Shown here in pieces: positions 18,401-27,017 of a stretch of DNA of 60,321 bases. The DNA is from Parabacteroides distasonis (lineage in GTDB: Bacteria > Bacteroidota > Bacteroidia > Bacteroidales > Tannerellaceae), in the NCBI RefSeq assembly GCF_004793765.1, contig NZ_SRYM01000022.1:1-60321 (forward strand), written 5' to 3'. Position numbers and translations under genes: made by a program. The number at the start of each line of letters is the position of its first letter. The first letter of the stretch is position 1. The notes below the pieces were generated by a model. The model searched no databases. It was given only the letters and a program-made list of their open reading frames with translations, and was not told where the DNA came from.

Positions 18401-18675
18401 GTATCTATATCTTAAACGAATATAACCAAATCCGGGAACGGATACCCGCTATCTCCCCGATCCGTGCGTATCTAAAGGCATGGAATGCCAAGATCACGCC
18501 GATATTCTTAACTGTAATATCGACCATACTCGGATTTATCCCGTTCATGCTAGGCACCGATAAAGAAGCCTTTTGGTTCCCGCTCGCCGCCGGAACGATA
18601 GGTGGCCTTATCATGTCTATCCTAGGCATATTCTTTTATTTACCGATATTTACGCTGAAGAAAGAACAGCATTGA
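15445..18675 (+). CDS. RND efflux permease 2 (HAE1-type)
   Basis: 1076 aa from ATG 15445; the frame is open from a TTG at 15433, but the ATG is preferred, giving an 11-base overlap with the TolC gene. RND topology with MxSKPNISSFTIIVTF as the first helix. TM4 reads SLVIDNTIVMTDH (one relay Asp kept, second is Asn) and TM10 reads GITVNACIYILNEY. It is clearly different from permease 1. Operons with two distinct permeases can make mixed trimers (as in MdtABC) or two pumps sharing one adaptor and channel. Which applies here cannot be told from sequence. Confidence 0.9.
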   Translation: MGSKPNISSFTIIVTFLCIALAGIAFVPLLPIKLSPSRTLPKLSISYNMPSNSARIIEMEVTSRLEAMLARIKGIKEISSTSGNGWGRITLELDKHTNIDAARFEASTIVRQTWPDLPEELSYPILEMSRPDDKESRPFMSYTLNASATPIFIQRFAEDQIKPRLSSVQGIYRIDVSGATPMEWRLEYDSRQLRDLGITIEDIQSAISQYYKKEFLGTANMGKGSTGKEWIRLALIPEKITNGFEPSHITVANKDGSLIRLDQLIKVTRQEEAPQNYYRINGLNSIYLSIHAEETANQLQLAKKVKEEMEHIRTLLPPGYEIHTSYDATEFIQEELDKIYVRTGLTVLILLLFVLLITRNVRYLFLIIISLSINLCIAVILYYLLGLEMQLYSLAGITISLSLVIDNTIVMTDHIRHHHDRKAFLSILTATLTTMGALVIIFFLDEKIRLNLQDFAAVVIINLAVSLFIALFLVPALIDKMNLHRKKTVSSSSKARSHWKQHPAIRPIRSFTHRFPVYFSHYYQTQIRFFCNWKKLACLILVLTFGLPIFLLPEKIEPEEKNLSARDSLWIARYNEFAAKDIWKETIKPIVDKSLGGTLRLFVQKVYEGSYFTRNEETVLSISASMPNGTTLDQMNHLINRMEAYLSTYKEIRQFQTSIYNARQASINVYFTRENERSGFPYTLKSRVISKALELGGGSWAVWGLMDQGFSNDVRENAGSFRIEMYGYNYDELYEWAEKLREKLLTYRRIKEVLINSEFSWWKDDYQEFYFNLNKARMTQADILPIDLFASIRPVFGKDIYAGTIIVDNETEKLKLSSRQSKEFDIWSMQYVPQTIRGKSYKLSELATIEKSQTPQKIAKVNQQYRLCLQYEYIGASSQGEKIQKRELREFNKILPMGYTAKAEKNYWSWDQKDNKQYALLFLIIVIIFFTTSILFNSLKQPLAVIFVIPISYIGVFLTFYWFKLNFDQGGFASFVLLCGITVNACIYILNEYNQIRERIPAISPIRAYLKAWNAKITPIFLTVISTILGFIPFMLGTDKEAFWFPLAAGTIGGLIMSILGIFFYLPIFTLKKEQH

Positions 18676-18727
18676 ACAAGAATACGTATCTTTAACGGAT
18701 AAATCGTTAATCAAATTCACTAAACTT

Positions 18728-20074
18728 ATGAGACACATAAATTATTTAGTATTACTTCTGGTAGCTTGCTGCGTAGGTGCTTGCAGTTCCCCGAAAAAAG
18801 ATACGAAAGATGCTTATCCGATGTTCTGGACCTGGTTGGATTACCGGCCCGGAATGAATTTCGACTCCATCTGTACGATCATGAATGAGGCGGGGATAGA
18901 CGGTGTCATGCTAAACGCCCCTACTCCGGATGATTACCGGGACGCTATTCCCATCGCCCAAAAACATGGGATAGAAGTCTACGCTTGGTTGTGGACGATG
19001 AATCTGGAACATGACCGAGACGCTATCTTAAAAGAACATCCCGAATGGTTCAGCGTAAACCGTAACGGACAAAGCTTGACCGATACGACCGCTTACGTGG
19101 GTTACTATAAGTTTATGTGCCCCGCCTTACCCGAGGTACGGGAGTTTATCAAGAAGAAAATAGAGGCTTACTGCGAGGTAGAGGGCTTGAACGGTATCGC
19201 AATCGATTACCACCGTTTCGTGGACGTTATCCTGCCGACTACCCTTTGGCCGAAATACGGTATCGTACAAGACCAAGAATATCCGCAATGGGATTTCGGC
19301 TATCACCCGGCTATGATCGAGAAGTTCAAGACCGCTTACGGATATGATCCGAGAGAACAAGAAGATCCCTCGCAAGACGAGAAATGGCTTCAATTCCGTT
19401 GTGACCAGATTACCGAAGTAGCCAATATGATCGCCGACGTGGTTCACACTTATGGAAAGAAAATGGCGGCCTCTCCTTTCCCAACCCCCAAGATGGCATC
19501 CAAAATGGTTCGTCAAGACTGGGGGAAATGGAATCTGGATATCGTCTTCCCGATGGTGTATCACAATTTCTACACGAAAGATATCAGCTTTATATCCGAC
19601 TGTATGATCGAAAACGTTCGGGATAAGGCCCCCAATACGACACTGTATTGCGGATTGATGGTAGGCGATGATATCGAGGAAGCCATGGATGCCGCACTCA
19701 ACCATGGGGCGGAAGGTATCTCCATCTTCACCGTATCCGGTTTGCGCACACCGGAAAGCAGGGCTAAGTTCCGTGCTTATACGGATAGTGTCCGTGCGAT
19801 CCGTGCCGAGAACAAGGGAGTGAATCCGGCTTTATCCAAGAGCACCCAGGTAACGAACCCATTCGAGAACATGAACATCTTGGGCATGATAAATGCGAAG
19901 ATCAAAGAACTGGCCAACGTGCCAATCCCCAATATCGCCGATTACAAATTGGTGAAAGAGCAGGGTGCCACGAAATATTACGAGGTCAAGGAGCTGAACA
20001 CCGGCAAGACGTTCTGTGTCGATTTCTACTTCTATGGCGGTATTCTTTCCGGCTGGAACGTGACGGCCAAGTAG
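18728..20074 (+). CDS. Glycoside-hydrolase-like lipoprotein (GHL10/family-10-like TIM barrel)
   Basis: 448 aa. Lipobox Cys19 (CVGACSS). The barrel-type segments FWTWLDYRPGMNFDSI, IEVYAWLWTMN, GLNGIAIDYHRF, KKMAASPFPTP and LDIVFPMVYHNFY fit putative glycoside hydrolases of the GHL10 type, which contain an Asp after strand 4 (IDY). The substrate is unknown. The gene stands alone between the efflux operon and a convergent operon; a weak TATCTTTA box lies at 18687-18694. The last 90 residues form a separate small domain that was not recognised. Confidence 0.75.
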   Translation: MRHINYLVLLLVACCVGACSSPKKDTKDAYPMFWTWLDYRPGMNFDSICTIMNEAGIDGVMLNAPTPDDYRDAIPIAQKHGIEVYAWLWTMNLEHDRDAILKEHPEWFSVNRNGQSLTDTTAYVGYYKFMCPALPEVREFIKKKIEAYCEVEGLNGIAIDYHRFVDVILPTTLWPKYGIVQDQEYPQWDFGYHPAMIEKFKTAYGYDPREQEDPSQDEKWLQFRCDQITEVANMIADVVHTYGKKMAASPFPTPKMASKMVRQDWGKWNLDIVFPMVYHNFYTKDISFISDCMIENVRDKAPNTTLYCGLMVGDDIEEAMDAALNHGAEGISIFTVSGLRTPESRAKFRAYTDSVRAIRAENKGVNPALSKSTQVTNPFENMNILGMINAKIKELANVPIPNIADYKLVKEQGATKYYEVKELNTGKTFCVDFYFYGGILSGWNVTAK

Positions 20075-20091
20075 CCTCCGATAGTAACATT

Positions 20092-20111
20092 CCTTGAATG
20101 CCCATTCAAGG
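20092..20111. repeat. 20-bp palindrome 3' of the hydrolase gene
   Basis: CCTTGAAT, 4 bases, ATTCAAGG. It repeats the core of the larger hairpin that follows with a 23-bp offset, so the region looks like a small palindromic array. Confidence 0.65.
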
Positions 20112-20117
20112 GTACTG

Positions 20118-20177
20118 ACAATGCCCATTCAAAGGAGCTTACGACTGCGATTGTAAGTTCCTTTGAATGGGCATTGT
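20118..20177. terminator. Bidirectional hairpin between convergent operons
   Basis: 25-bp arms 20118-20142 and 20153-20177 pair with one mismatch around a 10-base loop. On the plus strand it is followed by AATTTTAAC. It should terminate both the hydrolase transcript and the minus-strand TonB operon that ends at 20205. Confidence 0.75.
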
Positions 20178-20204
20178 AATTTTAACAAATCAACCGGCTA
20201 ATTA

Positions 20205-21893
20205 TCAGCCGCCTCCCGCTACACGGAACCGTGTGACAGCCCTTATGGGCTTGCCGTCGCGGGTGAGTCCCTCCACGGTCACGGTGTACTCGCCCGGCAG
20301 ATCGGAGGTAGAGAAAGGGATCTCCAACTCGCTCGCTCCACCGGTCTCGACGGTGGGTAGCCACAACAACGTATGCCGATAATCGGGGATACGGCTCTTC
20401 TGGCTCTCCTCGTCCGGATAGGCGGGGGCATAGAATAGACGATGCGACTGCGTGCCCTCATAGTCGAACAGCTGCGTGGAAGTATCCACTTTTAACCTAG
20501 GATAGTCGTTCTTGTAGGTATAGAACGCCAAGATTCCCTCAAACACCTGCCCACCGAAGGCATACCGCTCCCTGTACACATCCAGGCGCTTGATCAAAGA
20601 GGGATCATATGTATAGATCAACTCATGATCCATGATCGGAATCCCATCCAGCAACACAAGCGGGGTATTTAGGGAAACCGTCTGGTTGGAGAGATCCGCC
20701 AGCAAGATAAACAGCGAATGACCGCCATCTTGTCGGCTCCGGAAAGAAACTGACTCTACGAACTCGAAGACCGACTCGCCCATGGTGGAGAATCGGGTCC
20801 ACTCCTCCATCACGTAAGTTTTATAAGGCCGGCCCCGAAAATGCGCTAGTGCCGGAGCCACATGTCCCAAAGAATCAGCCGTAAACAAGCGAGTCGCCTG
20901 CAAACCTACGTATCGTCCCGTCAACTCTGTACGCCAAGCAGGATTCAAGCGAAACCGAGGCATCTCCGCAGCCGCATGTACCGCAAACGGCGACTGTATA
21001 TCCACCCGATACGTTTCCCCCGTATTCGAATACGTAGAAGTAGCTAACTCACGCATCCCTCCAATCTGCGTCGTATAGAACAAGACAGAGGCATCCGCTT
21101 GCCGTTGTCCGCCAAACACACGTACCTCGTCCCCCACGAAACCCAGCAAGGCAGATACGCCCGTCTGCTCGGCAGACTCGCCGGTACGGGCATTCACCAG
21201 CTTGGCCGTTATCAGGTGTCCCTCATATTCCGGAAGGAACCGCTCTCCCAACCTACCTTTTCCCAAGGTAGGCAACGCAGCCTTCCAATGCGTTACCGAC
21301 ATATCGTCCGGTACCGGGATAAACTCCCGCCCCGCCACCGAAACGGATAGTGTATGCGTATCCTCCGGAATGCCCCGTAAACGGATATGCCCGTCCTCTC
21401 GGCGGGAGAAATTCTCCTTGTCCAAGGAAAGCTGGAGCGTATTCCCTGAGAAATCCGCAGAAGCGACCGCCAGGAGTGTATCCGTAGGGACACTCTCATC
21501 CTTCCGGAAGGTATTCACCACACCGATCGTTTTCTGGAAAAAGACCGCCTCTCCCTCATTCCGCATATAACGGGTATAGGCCACCAACCGGTAATACCCC
21601 GTCGGCAACACCGCAGGCAGTTCCAGCCACCCTTCTCCTACACCATTCCGGATCTCAATCTTCGCTTGGACCACCGCCAACGCATCATCCAGCAACTCCA
21701 CATATCCTACCTTGCTAAAGGAAGCCGGCACGCCCGACGCATCGGTCAGGCAAAGCTTCAACCACAGCAACTCACCTGCCAAATAAACCTGCTTATCCGT
21801 CTGAGCGTACACACGCTCTCGGAAATCCTCTGCCGCACGCAGGCCTTCCTGCCCCAACAACAAAGCCACCAGTAACGTTATGATCTGTTTCAT
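20205..21893 (-). CDS. MG2-domain-like exported protein of a TonB receptor locus
   Basis: 562 aa. Signal peptide (LLVALLLGQEGLRA). The N-terminal part resembles the MG2 domain of alpha-2-macroglobulins as found in Bacteroidetes proteins (ERVYAQTDKQVYLAGELLWLK, LPTGYYRLVAYTRYMRN). Around residues 415-470 it has a TonB-plug-like stretch (LVLLDGIPIMDHE, IKRLDVYRERYAFGGQ). Proteins of this kind are encoded beside STN-type TonB receptors and may be periplasmic or surface partners; the role is unknown. It starts 12 bases after the receptor gene. Codon use is GC-rich compared with most of the window. Confidence 0.65.
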   Translation of the reverse strand: MKQIITLLVALLLGQEGLRAAEDFRERVYAQTDKQVYLAGELLWLKLCLTDASGVPASFSKVGYVELLDDALAVVQAKIEIRNGVGEGWLELPAVLPTGYYRLVAYTRYMRNEGEAVFFQKTIGVVNTFRKDESVPTDTLLAVASADFSGNTLQLSLDKENFSRREDGHIRLRGIPEDTHTLSVSVAGREFIPVPDDMSVTHWKAALPTLGKGRLGERFLPEYEGHLITAKLVNARTGESAEQTGVSALLGFVGDEVRVFGGQRQADASVLFYTTQIGGMRELATSTYSNTGETYRVDIQSPFAVHAAAEMPRFRLNPAWRTELTGRYVGLQATRLFTADSLGHVAPALAHFRGRPYKTYVMEEWTRFSTMGESVFEFVESVSFRSRQDGGHSLFILLADLSNQTVSLNTPLVLLDGIPIMDHELIYTYDPSLIKRLDVYRERYAFGGQVFEGILAFYTYKNDYPRLKVDTSTQLFDYEGTQSHRLFYAPAYPDEESQKSRIPDYRHTLLWLPTVETGGASELEIPFSTSDLPGEYTVTVEGLTRDGKPIRAVTRFRVAGGG

Positions 21894-21905
21894 GCTCCAA
21901 GCTTT

Positions 21906-24644
21906 TTAGAATTTAATATTATAGGAGATATAAGGGATCGGTGCGCCGAAGATCGCAAGCTTATAACCCTTCAGCCGCCCGTCCTCGGCCACATAATACA
22001 CGGAATAGGCGTTATCCCTTCCCGTCACGTTGTAGACACCCAGCGACACGGTGCTATGGGTAAGCAGCGTCAGGTGGTGGCTCGGCTCAATGTTGATCGA
22101 CAAGTCCATCCGGAAATAATCCGGTATCCGGTACTGGTTCCTGTCGGAGAAATAGACGAACTCTCCCCCGGCATAGTTGTACTTGCTCACCGGTATGGAA
22201 ACCGGACGCCCCGTACTGTAATCGCAATTCATCGACACGCTGAAACGCTGCGTGAACTTATAGTTGCCCACGAACTTCAAGTCGTGCGGCTTATCGTAAT
22301 CCGCCGGATACCACTCGCCCCGGTTCACGGGCTTCAAGATACGAGGATCCTCCTGGCGCAACTGCGTACGCGAGTAGGTATAGCTCACCCAGCCATTCAA
22401 CTTCCCTTCCGGCTTACGGATCATCAACTCCACGCCGTAGGCCCGCCCGGTCGTGTTCACCACGTCCTGCTCGATGCGGTGGTTCATGATCAGGTTCGCC
22501 CCGTTGCGATAATCCAAGTAATGATCCATCGTCTTGTAGTAGCCCTCCACGGAAGTCTCCAGGCCCGCCTTCGCAAAGTTCTTGTAAAGGCCCACGGCCA
22601 CTTGCGATCCGGTCTGCGGCTCGATGTTCGCATCGCTCAGCTTCCAAGTATCCGTAGGCGACATGATCGTGGTGTTCGACAGCTTATGGATGTTCTGCCG
22701 CATCGTGTTATAGCCCGCCTTCACGGAGAAACCATCCACGAACTCATACCGTGCGGAGACGCGGAACTCCGGCCCCTGATAGGTCTTGTAGATCCCGCTT
22801 CCCTCCTCGTGCGTCTCGATCACGCCCGAGGGCGAGGGCAACTTATCCGGCTCATACAGGGCATAGGAGCGCGGCCCCATCACGTTGAACAAGCTGTAGC
22901 GTACCCCCGCCTCCACCGAGAAGGAGGAGGTGATATCCCAACGGTCGCCCACGTAGAGCGCCGATTCCAATGCTTTCTCCCGCTGCATCCGGTCATCGAG
23001 CACCAGCGACCGGTCACCTTTGCCCAGGTATTCGCCGGGGTTCAAGTTGTAATAAAGCGAGCTAAGCCCGAAATTCAGCAGATGCTGGTCGTGCGCCTGC
23101 CAGTTAAAGTCGGCCTTCCCGTAAAACTGGTCGATGCCGAACGACAGCTCGTAAGCCGTAGCCGGATTGTCGGTATTCTCCGTATGGTTGCGATAATGGT
23201 CGTAGCCGGCGGAGAAGGTAGCCGTCAGGTCCGGATGGAAGGCATGCGTCCATCGCAAGGAGCCGCTCGCGTTCTGGTAGGCGTATCGCTCCGCCTCGTC
23301 GAAGCGGAAGCGGTCGTGGCTGAAATAGCCGGTCAGCGCCAAGCTGTTGTTCGGGTCGAACCGATGATCGATCGAGGCGTTCAAGTCGTAGAAACCCGCC
23401 TTCCCGTCCTTATACCCGCTCTTCTCGGGCAAAAGTCCCAGGAGCCAGTCGGAATAGGTGGTACGCGCCCCGATGATATACGAGGTATTCTTCCCCGGCA
23501 GCGGCCCTTCTAGGGTCAGGCTGCTCGTCAGCAGGCCGATACTGGCCGAGCCCTTGAATTTCTCCTTGCTCCCCGTCTTTGAGTTGATGTCCAGCACAGA
23601 CGATATGCGGCCGCCGAACTTCGCGGGGATACTGCTCTTATAAAGCTCCATGTCCTTCACCACATCCGCATTGAAGATGGAGAAGAGGCCGAACAGGTGG
23701 GTCGGGTTATACACCGTCCCGCCATCAAACAAGATCAGGTTCTGATCTGTGGCGCCGCCCCGCACGTTAAAGCCGTTCGAGACCTCGCCCACCGATTTCA
23801 CGCCCGGCAGGGCCAGGACAACCTTCAATATATCCAGCTCGCCAAAGGCGGTAGGGATGTTCTTGATCTCCTTCACGTCCAGGCGTGTCACGCCCATCGC
23901 CGTACTCCGCACGTTTTCCACCAGGTTGGCCGACACCGACACCTCGTCCAGCACATACACCTGTTCCTCCAGCTCGATATCCAGCCTACCCGAGGCATGC
24001 AGCATGACCTGTCGCTTGGTATCCTTCAGCCCCACCGAGCGGATGCTCAGATCGTGCCTGCCCGCCGGAAGCCGGATCGAGTAGTGCCCGGCGGCATCAC
24101 TCGTGACACCGATGGCCGGATCCGCCACCTGTAAGGAGACTCCCCTCAGCGGCTCGCCGGTCTTGAAGTTCGTAACCGTACCCGCCAATGTCACCCATTC
24201 CTCCGGTTGCCTGCTTGGGGTACCTACCTCATACACCTTGTTCTCGGAAGAGGCCCGCTGCTTGCGGCGCAAGGAGGCGTAAGAGACCGTATCCCCCGTC
24301 TCCCGGATCTCCACCGCGTTGAAATAGCCCTCCGGTAAGGAGGCCACCAGCTCATCCCCCGCCGTCACGATCAAGTCGTCCGCATACCTCGTCACGAACA
24401 ACGAGGCCGGACGGAACGCGTCTCGCAAGACCTGTTCCGCCTCCGCGTCCTTCACGTCCACCGTGACCGTCAGCGCATTCAGCGTCGCCGTATCCCCCAG
24501 CACACGGAGCCCCGCCTGGCGCTCGATCGCGTCGATCAATTCCATAGCCGGACGCCCGTCCAGCCGGACCGTCACCCGTCTCTCGGCAAAAGCCGTCAGC
24601 ACGGCAAGCGACAAGACTGCCCACATATATACCCGTCTTCCCAT
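21906..24644 (-). CDS. TonB-dependent receptor with N-terminal STN and carboxypeptidase-like domains
   Basis: 912 aa. Signal peptide to about residue 20, STN domain (about 22-115: RPAMELIDAIERQAGLRV), a short linker, a CarboxypepD_reg-like domain (about 148-225), plug (about 235-345: NGFNVRGGATDQNLILFDGG) and a 22-strand barrel ending in the expected aromatic IKF. STN domains usually talk to FecR-type anti-sigma factors, yet none is encoded here. Its ATG shares one base with the upstream stop (TGATG), so it is translationally coupled to the 24644-25363 gene. The substrate is unknown. Base composition is clearly more GC-rich than the flanks. Confidence 0.88.
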   Translation of the reverse strand: MGRRVYMWAVLSLAVLTAFAERRVTVRLDGRPAMELIDAIERQAGLRVLGDTATLNALTVTVDVKDAEAEQVLRDAFRPASLFVTRYADDLIVTAGDELVASLPEGYFNAVEIRETGDTVSYASLRRKQRASSENKVYEVGTPSRQPEEWVTLAGTVTNFKTGEPLRGVSLQVADPAIGVTSDAAGHYSIRLPAGRHDLSIRSVGLKDTKRQVMLHASGRLDIELEEQVYVLDEVSVSANLVENVRSTAMGVTRLDVKEIKNIPTAFGELDILKVVLALPGVKSVGEVSNGFNVRGGATDQNLILFDGGTVYNPTHLFGLFSIFNADVVKDMELYKSSIPAKFGGRISSVLDINSKTGSKEKFKGSASIGLLTSSLTLEGPLPGKNTSYIIGARTTYSDWLLGLLPEKSGYKDGKAGFYDLNASIDHRFDPNNSLALTGYFSHDRFRFDEAERYAYQNASGSLRWTHAFHPDLTATFSAGYDHYRNHTENTDNPATAYELSFGIDQFYGKADFNWQAHDQHLLNFGLSSLYYNLNPGEYLGKGDRSLVLDDRMQREKALESALYVGDRWDITSSFSVEAGVRYSLFNVMGPRSYALYEPDKLPSPSGVIETHEEGSGIYKTYQGPEFRVSARYEFVDGFSVKAGYNTMRQNIHKLSNTTIMSPTDTWKLSDANIEPQTGSQVAVGLYKNFAKAGLETSVEGYYKTMDHYLDYRNGANLIMNHRIEQDVVNTTGRAYGVELMIRKPEGKLNGWVSYTYSRTQLRQEDPRILKPVNRGEWYPADYDKPHDLKFVGNYKFTQRFSVSMNCDYSTGRPVSIPVSKYNYAGGEFVYFSDRNQYRIPDYFRMDLSINIEPSHHLTLLTHSTVSLGVYNVTGRDNAYSVYYVAEDGRLKGYKLAIFGAPIPYISYNIKF

Positions 24645-25363
24645 CAGCGTAGATTTAAGGTTTCACAATATTCCAGCACACGGATCAACGAGCGTTCCCG
24701 CCCATCGCCGAACGAGAGCCCTTGCTCCTTTATATACCGTTTCAATTCCGCGCCATGCTCCTTGAACAGCTTCAGTAGCGACCGCTTGCCGCTCACCGGA
24801 TAATACACGCCCTCCTTGCAGACCCAGAAAGAAGTCCGCTCCACGAAACGATCCGTCATCGTCAGCCCCTCCACCTTCCGTTCCAGCATCTTCGAGGAGC
24901 GTTTCCACAAGGCATATTTTCCGTCGTGCAAGCGGGCATAAAACCCTTTCGGGAAAGCACTCTTTTCCCCCATCGGTTCCATATAAAACAGATCATACTC
25001 CGGCAGCGAAGCGAAACCGACCCGTTCCGAAGGGATCAACACGTGCAACCGCTTGTCCAGCGAGAGAACGACCAGCCTGTCCAACTGCACGTTCAGCCGC
25101 ATCGCCACGGCGGGATAGACCACCCCATCGAACGCCAGCGTCCCCGTCCGGTACTCCTTCGTATCCAGATAAGGATGCCCCTCCAGGCGGTTCAGGTAGC
25201 GAGGCTCCAGCTCCCCCGTATAGAGCAAGGACTGGTTCGCGGCCCGCTCCACATACCGCCCCTCCTTGCCGTCCGCAGGCAAGCGATCCGCCACGGCAAG
25301 CTCCTGCCCCGTGGCAATGCCTCCGCTAAGGAGACAGTACAGATAAATGATCTTCTTTCTCAT
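24644..25363 (-). CDS. Exported protein of unknown function in the TonB locus
   Basis: 239 aa from the ATG at 25363 (another ATG lies 6 bases upstream); both give a signal peptide MRKKIIYLYCLLSGGIATG. The longer frame back to 25471 would overlap the preceding gene and lacks a signal. No domain was recognised; the middle has segments such as LYTGELEPRYLNRLEGHPYL and the C-terminus is Lys/Glu-rich. It is coupled to the receptor gene by a TGATG overlap, so it probably works with that receptor. Confidence 0.65.
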   Translation of the reverse strand: MRKKIIYLYCLLSGGIATGQELAVADRLPADGKEGRYVERAANQSLLYTGELEPRYLNRLEGHPYLDTKEYRTGTLAFDGVVYPAVAMRLNVQLDRLVVLSLDKRLHVLIPSERVGFASLPEYDLFYMEPMGEKSAFPKGFYARLHDGKYALWKRSSKMLERKVEGLTMTDRFVERTSFWVCKEGVYYPVSGKRSLLKLFKEHGAELKRYIKEQGLSFGDGRERSLIRVLEYCETLNLR

Positions 25364-25398
25364 GTGCATCGCATGGTTTAGATTTATGTTAACTACTA

Positions 25399-25472
25399 TC
25401 ACAAATGATCCGTCGGCCACCACGAGGGCTTGTTCTTCGTGGCGTTGTAACGCTCGCGGCAATCCACGCAAC
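25399..25472 (-). repeat. 74-bp repeat, copy 1 (3' end of DUF4249 gene)
   Basis: Differs from 27329-27402 at a single base (25451 C versus 27381 T), while the rest of the two genes has diverged strongly. This points to gene conversion or selection on the C-terminal cysteine segment (CVDCRE). Confidence 0.85.
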
Positions 25473-26496
25473 TAGGGGTAGCGACCACTGACGGATAAGA
25501 ATACCAAGGTAAAGAGGGATACTCCTTGGCGGAGTAGGTCCAGCAAGGCATCCCGCAACCTTCATAAATATCACGGCTGAAAGGAATGTAAAGAGCTTTT
25601 TTCGTCACATTGCAGACTTCCACATACCCTACTGTCACCTCTTTCGGATCGGACAAGCAATAGACATTCCCATTATCCCCGGCCGACATCACCACATTGA
25701 ACAGGCCGCCCGTCCGCTCAATCTCGTCTTGTAAAAGACGGTAATACCTATACGAGTCCTCTCTCAATTGCATTTGCGAGACCTCGATATAATACAATTC
25801 CGCAAGCCTTTCGTCCACGCAAGGGATCTCCAGCAGTTTTTTCTGGGGGATCACATTGTCTATCAACCGGGTAGACTCATCTAAAATGATCATCTTGGAC
25901 GAGTCTCTGCCCCAGCAATAGTAGGTATTCTTAGGCGTATCCCGTTCGAACATCATAAACTTACCGTCTATATAGCCGGCGTTGGCGAACAATTCCGACC
26001 TCACCTCCCAAACCTCCTGGTAGCTCCAGCGATAATAGGGCGACTCATTGCGGGAGGCATGCGTGGTGACATGGATAGTGACCGGCTTCTCCAGTCCGGC
26101 CTTCTGCCAGGAAACGCTATCGATCTCCGCGGTTCGCATCGGCTTCAGGAAAGTGGATTGATAGTCTTTCTCTCCCAAGGAGAAGTTCAAACGATACCCC
26201 AGATCGGGATCAAGATCGCCTGTATGAATACGGTATGAGCCATTTCCCTCATAAACCGCAGGAAAAAGCACGCCATTACTGCACTCTACGTTCATCAAGG
26301 CATCGGCTATCACCTCATCTCCCCGCAAGGTATCCAAGATACCCACACTACGGCTCAACCGGACGACCGACTCGCCATTCGTGATCATCCCGTCCACCAC
26401 AAGGATGCCTCGCACGCCCTCTACCTCCGGGGTGAAGTCGGAGATGCAGCTTACAAATACAGACAAGAACAACCAATAAGCGGTCAATCTTTTCAT
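25399..26496 (-). CDS. DUF4249 lipoprotein, module copy 1
   Basis: 365 aa. Lipobox Cys17 (VFVSCISDF). The family start EVEGVRGILVVDGMITNGE and the ending NATKNKPSWWPTDHL are shared with the paralogue at 27329-28432. DUF4249 proteins are Bacteroidetes lipoproteins found beside STN-type TonB receptors; the function is not established. The last 74 bases are near-identical to those of the paralogue. It follows the small secreted protein gene (26580-27017) after a terminator hairpin, so it is likely expressed by read-through. Confidence 0.85.
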   Translation of the reverse strand: MKRLTAYWLFLSVFVSCISDFTPEVEGVRGILVVDGMITNGESVVRLSRSVGILDTLRGDEVIADALMNVECSNGVLFPAVYEGNGSYRIHTGDLDPDLGYRLNFSLGEKDYQSTFLKPMRTAEIDSVSWQKAGLEKPVTIHVTTHASRNESPYYRWSYQEVWEVRSELFANAGYIDGKFMMFERDTPKNTYYCWGRDSSKMIILDESTRLIDNVIPQKKLLEIPCVDERLAELYYIEVSQMQLREDSYRYYRLLQDEIERTGGLFNVVMSAGDNGNVYCLSDPKEVTVGYVEVCNVTKKALYIPFSRDIYEGCGMPCWTYSAKEYPSLPWYSYPSVVATPSCVDCRERYNATKNKPSWWPTDHL

Positions 26497-26528
26497 AACA
26501 CTACAAAACTTTGCTTTCTAATACAAAA

Positions 26529-26565
26529 TTGTGCTCTCTCCTTAAATACAACGGAGAAAGCACAA
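26529..26565 (-). terminator. Intrinsic terminator after small secreted protein 1
   Basis: 13-bp arms 26529-26541 and 26553-26565 (one wobble pair), followed on the minus strand by TTTTGT. It lies between the small gene and the DUF4249 gene. Confidence 0.7.
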
Positions 26566-26579
26566 CACTCCTAATCAAA

Positions 26580-27017
26580 TTAGAAATAAATATATCCCGT
26601 CGCTACTCCCAAATAAGAGCCAGAAGAAGAGGATACCTCACAATGAATCCGCACATTACCTGATGTATTACTATAAATGCTCACATCTGCATAAGGACCA
26701 TTTCCATAAATATAAGCAGTTGTACCCATCGGTTCAATACTCCAAGCAAATTTATAAGAAGAAACAGAAAGAGTATACAATTTCTCCAATCTAGGATCTT
26801 TTGCTGGGCCTAACCAACCATAAACAGTATATCGACCTCCAGCATATCCATTATTCAAAACTAAATTCTCTTGCCCAGTCACCACAAAATACTCAGTAGA
26901 ACTTGCAGATGTCATCTCTGTTGTAGCAATAACCACCTCATCTGCCGATAACGAAACCTGTGAATAACCGAGTTGTACAGCAAAAAATGCCAACAAACAC
27001 AAAAAAAATCTTTTCAT
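26580..27017 (-). CDS. Small secreted Ig-like protein, module copy 1
   Basis: 145 aa. Signal peptide ending near LGYSQ. The C-terminal half shares WSI, TTAYI, ADVS-I/V-Y, TSG and CEV, then GY-x-YF, with the protein at 28528-28935. This pattern resembles a bacterial Ig/PKD-like domain with one Cys near the end. There is no lipobox, so it is periplasmic or secreted. It is probably made in larger amounts than the DUF4249 protein because of the terminator between them. Function unknown. Confidence 0.7.
   Translation of the reverse strand: MKRFFLCLLAFFAVQLGYSQVSLSADEVVIATTEMTSASSTEYFVVTGQENLVLNNGYAGGRYTVYGWLGPAKDPRLEKLYTLSVSSYKFAWSIEPMGTTAYIYGNGPYADVSIYSNTSGNVRIHCEVSSSSGSYLGVATGYIYF

Noticed and set aside
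22056-23513. 485-codon open frame opposite the TonB receptor
   Set aside because: It is an antisense shadow in a GC-rich gene: Arg/His/Val-rich with no domain, while the minus strand encodes a complete receptor.
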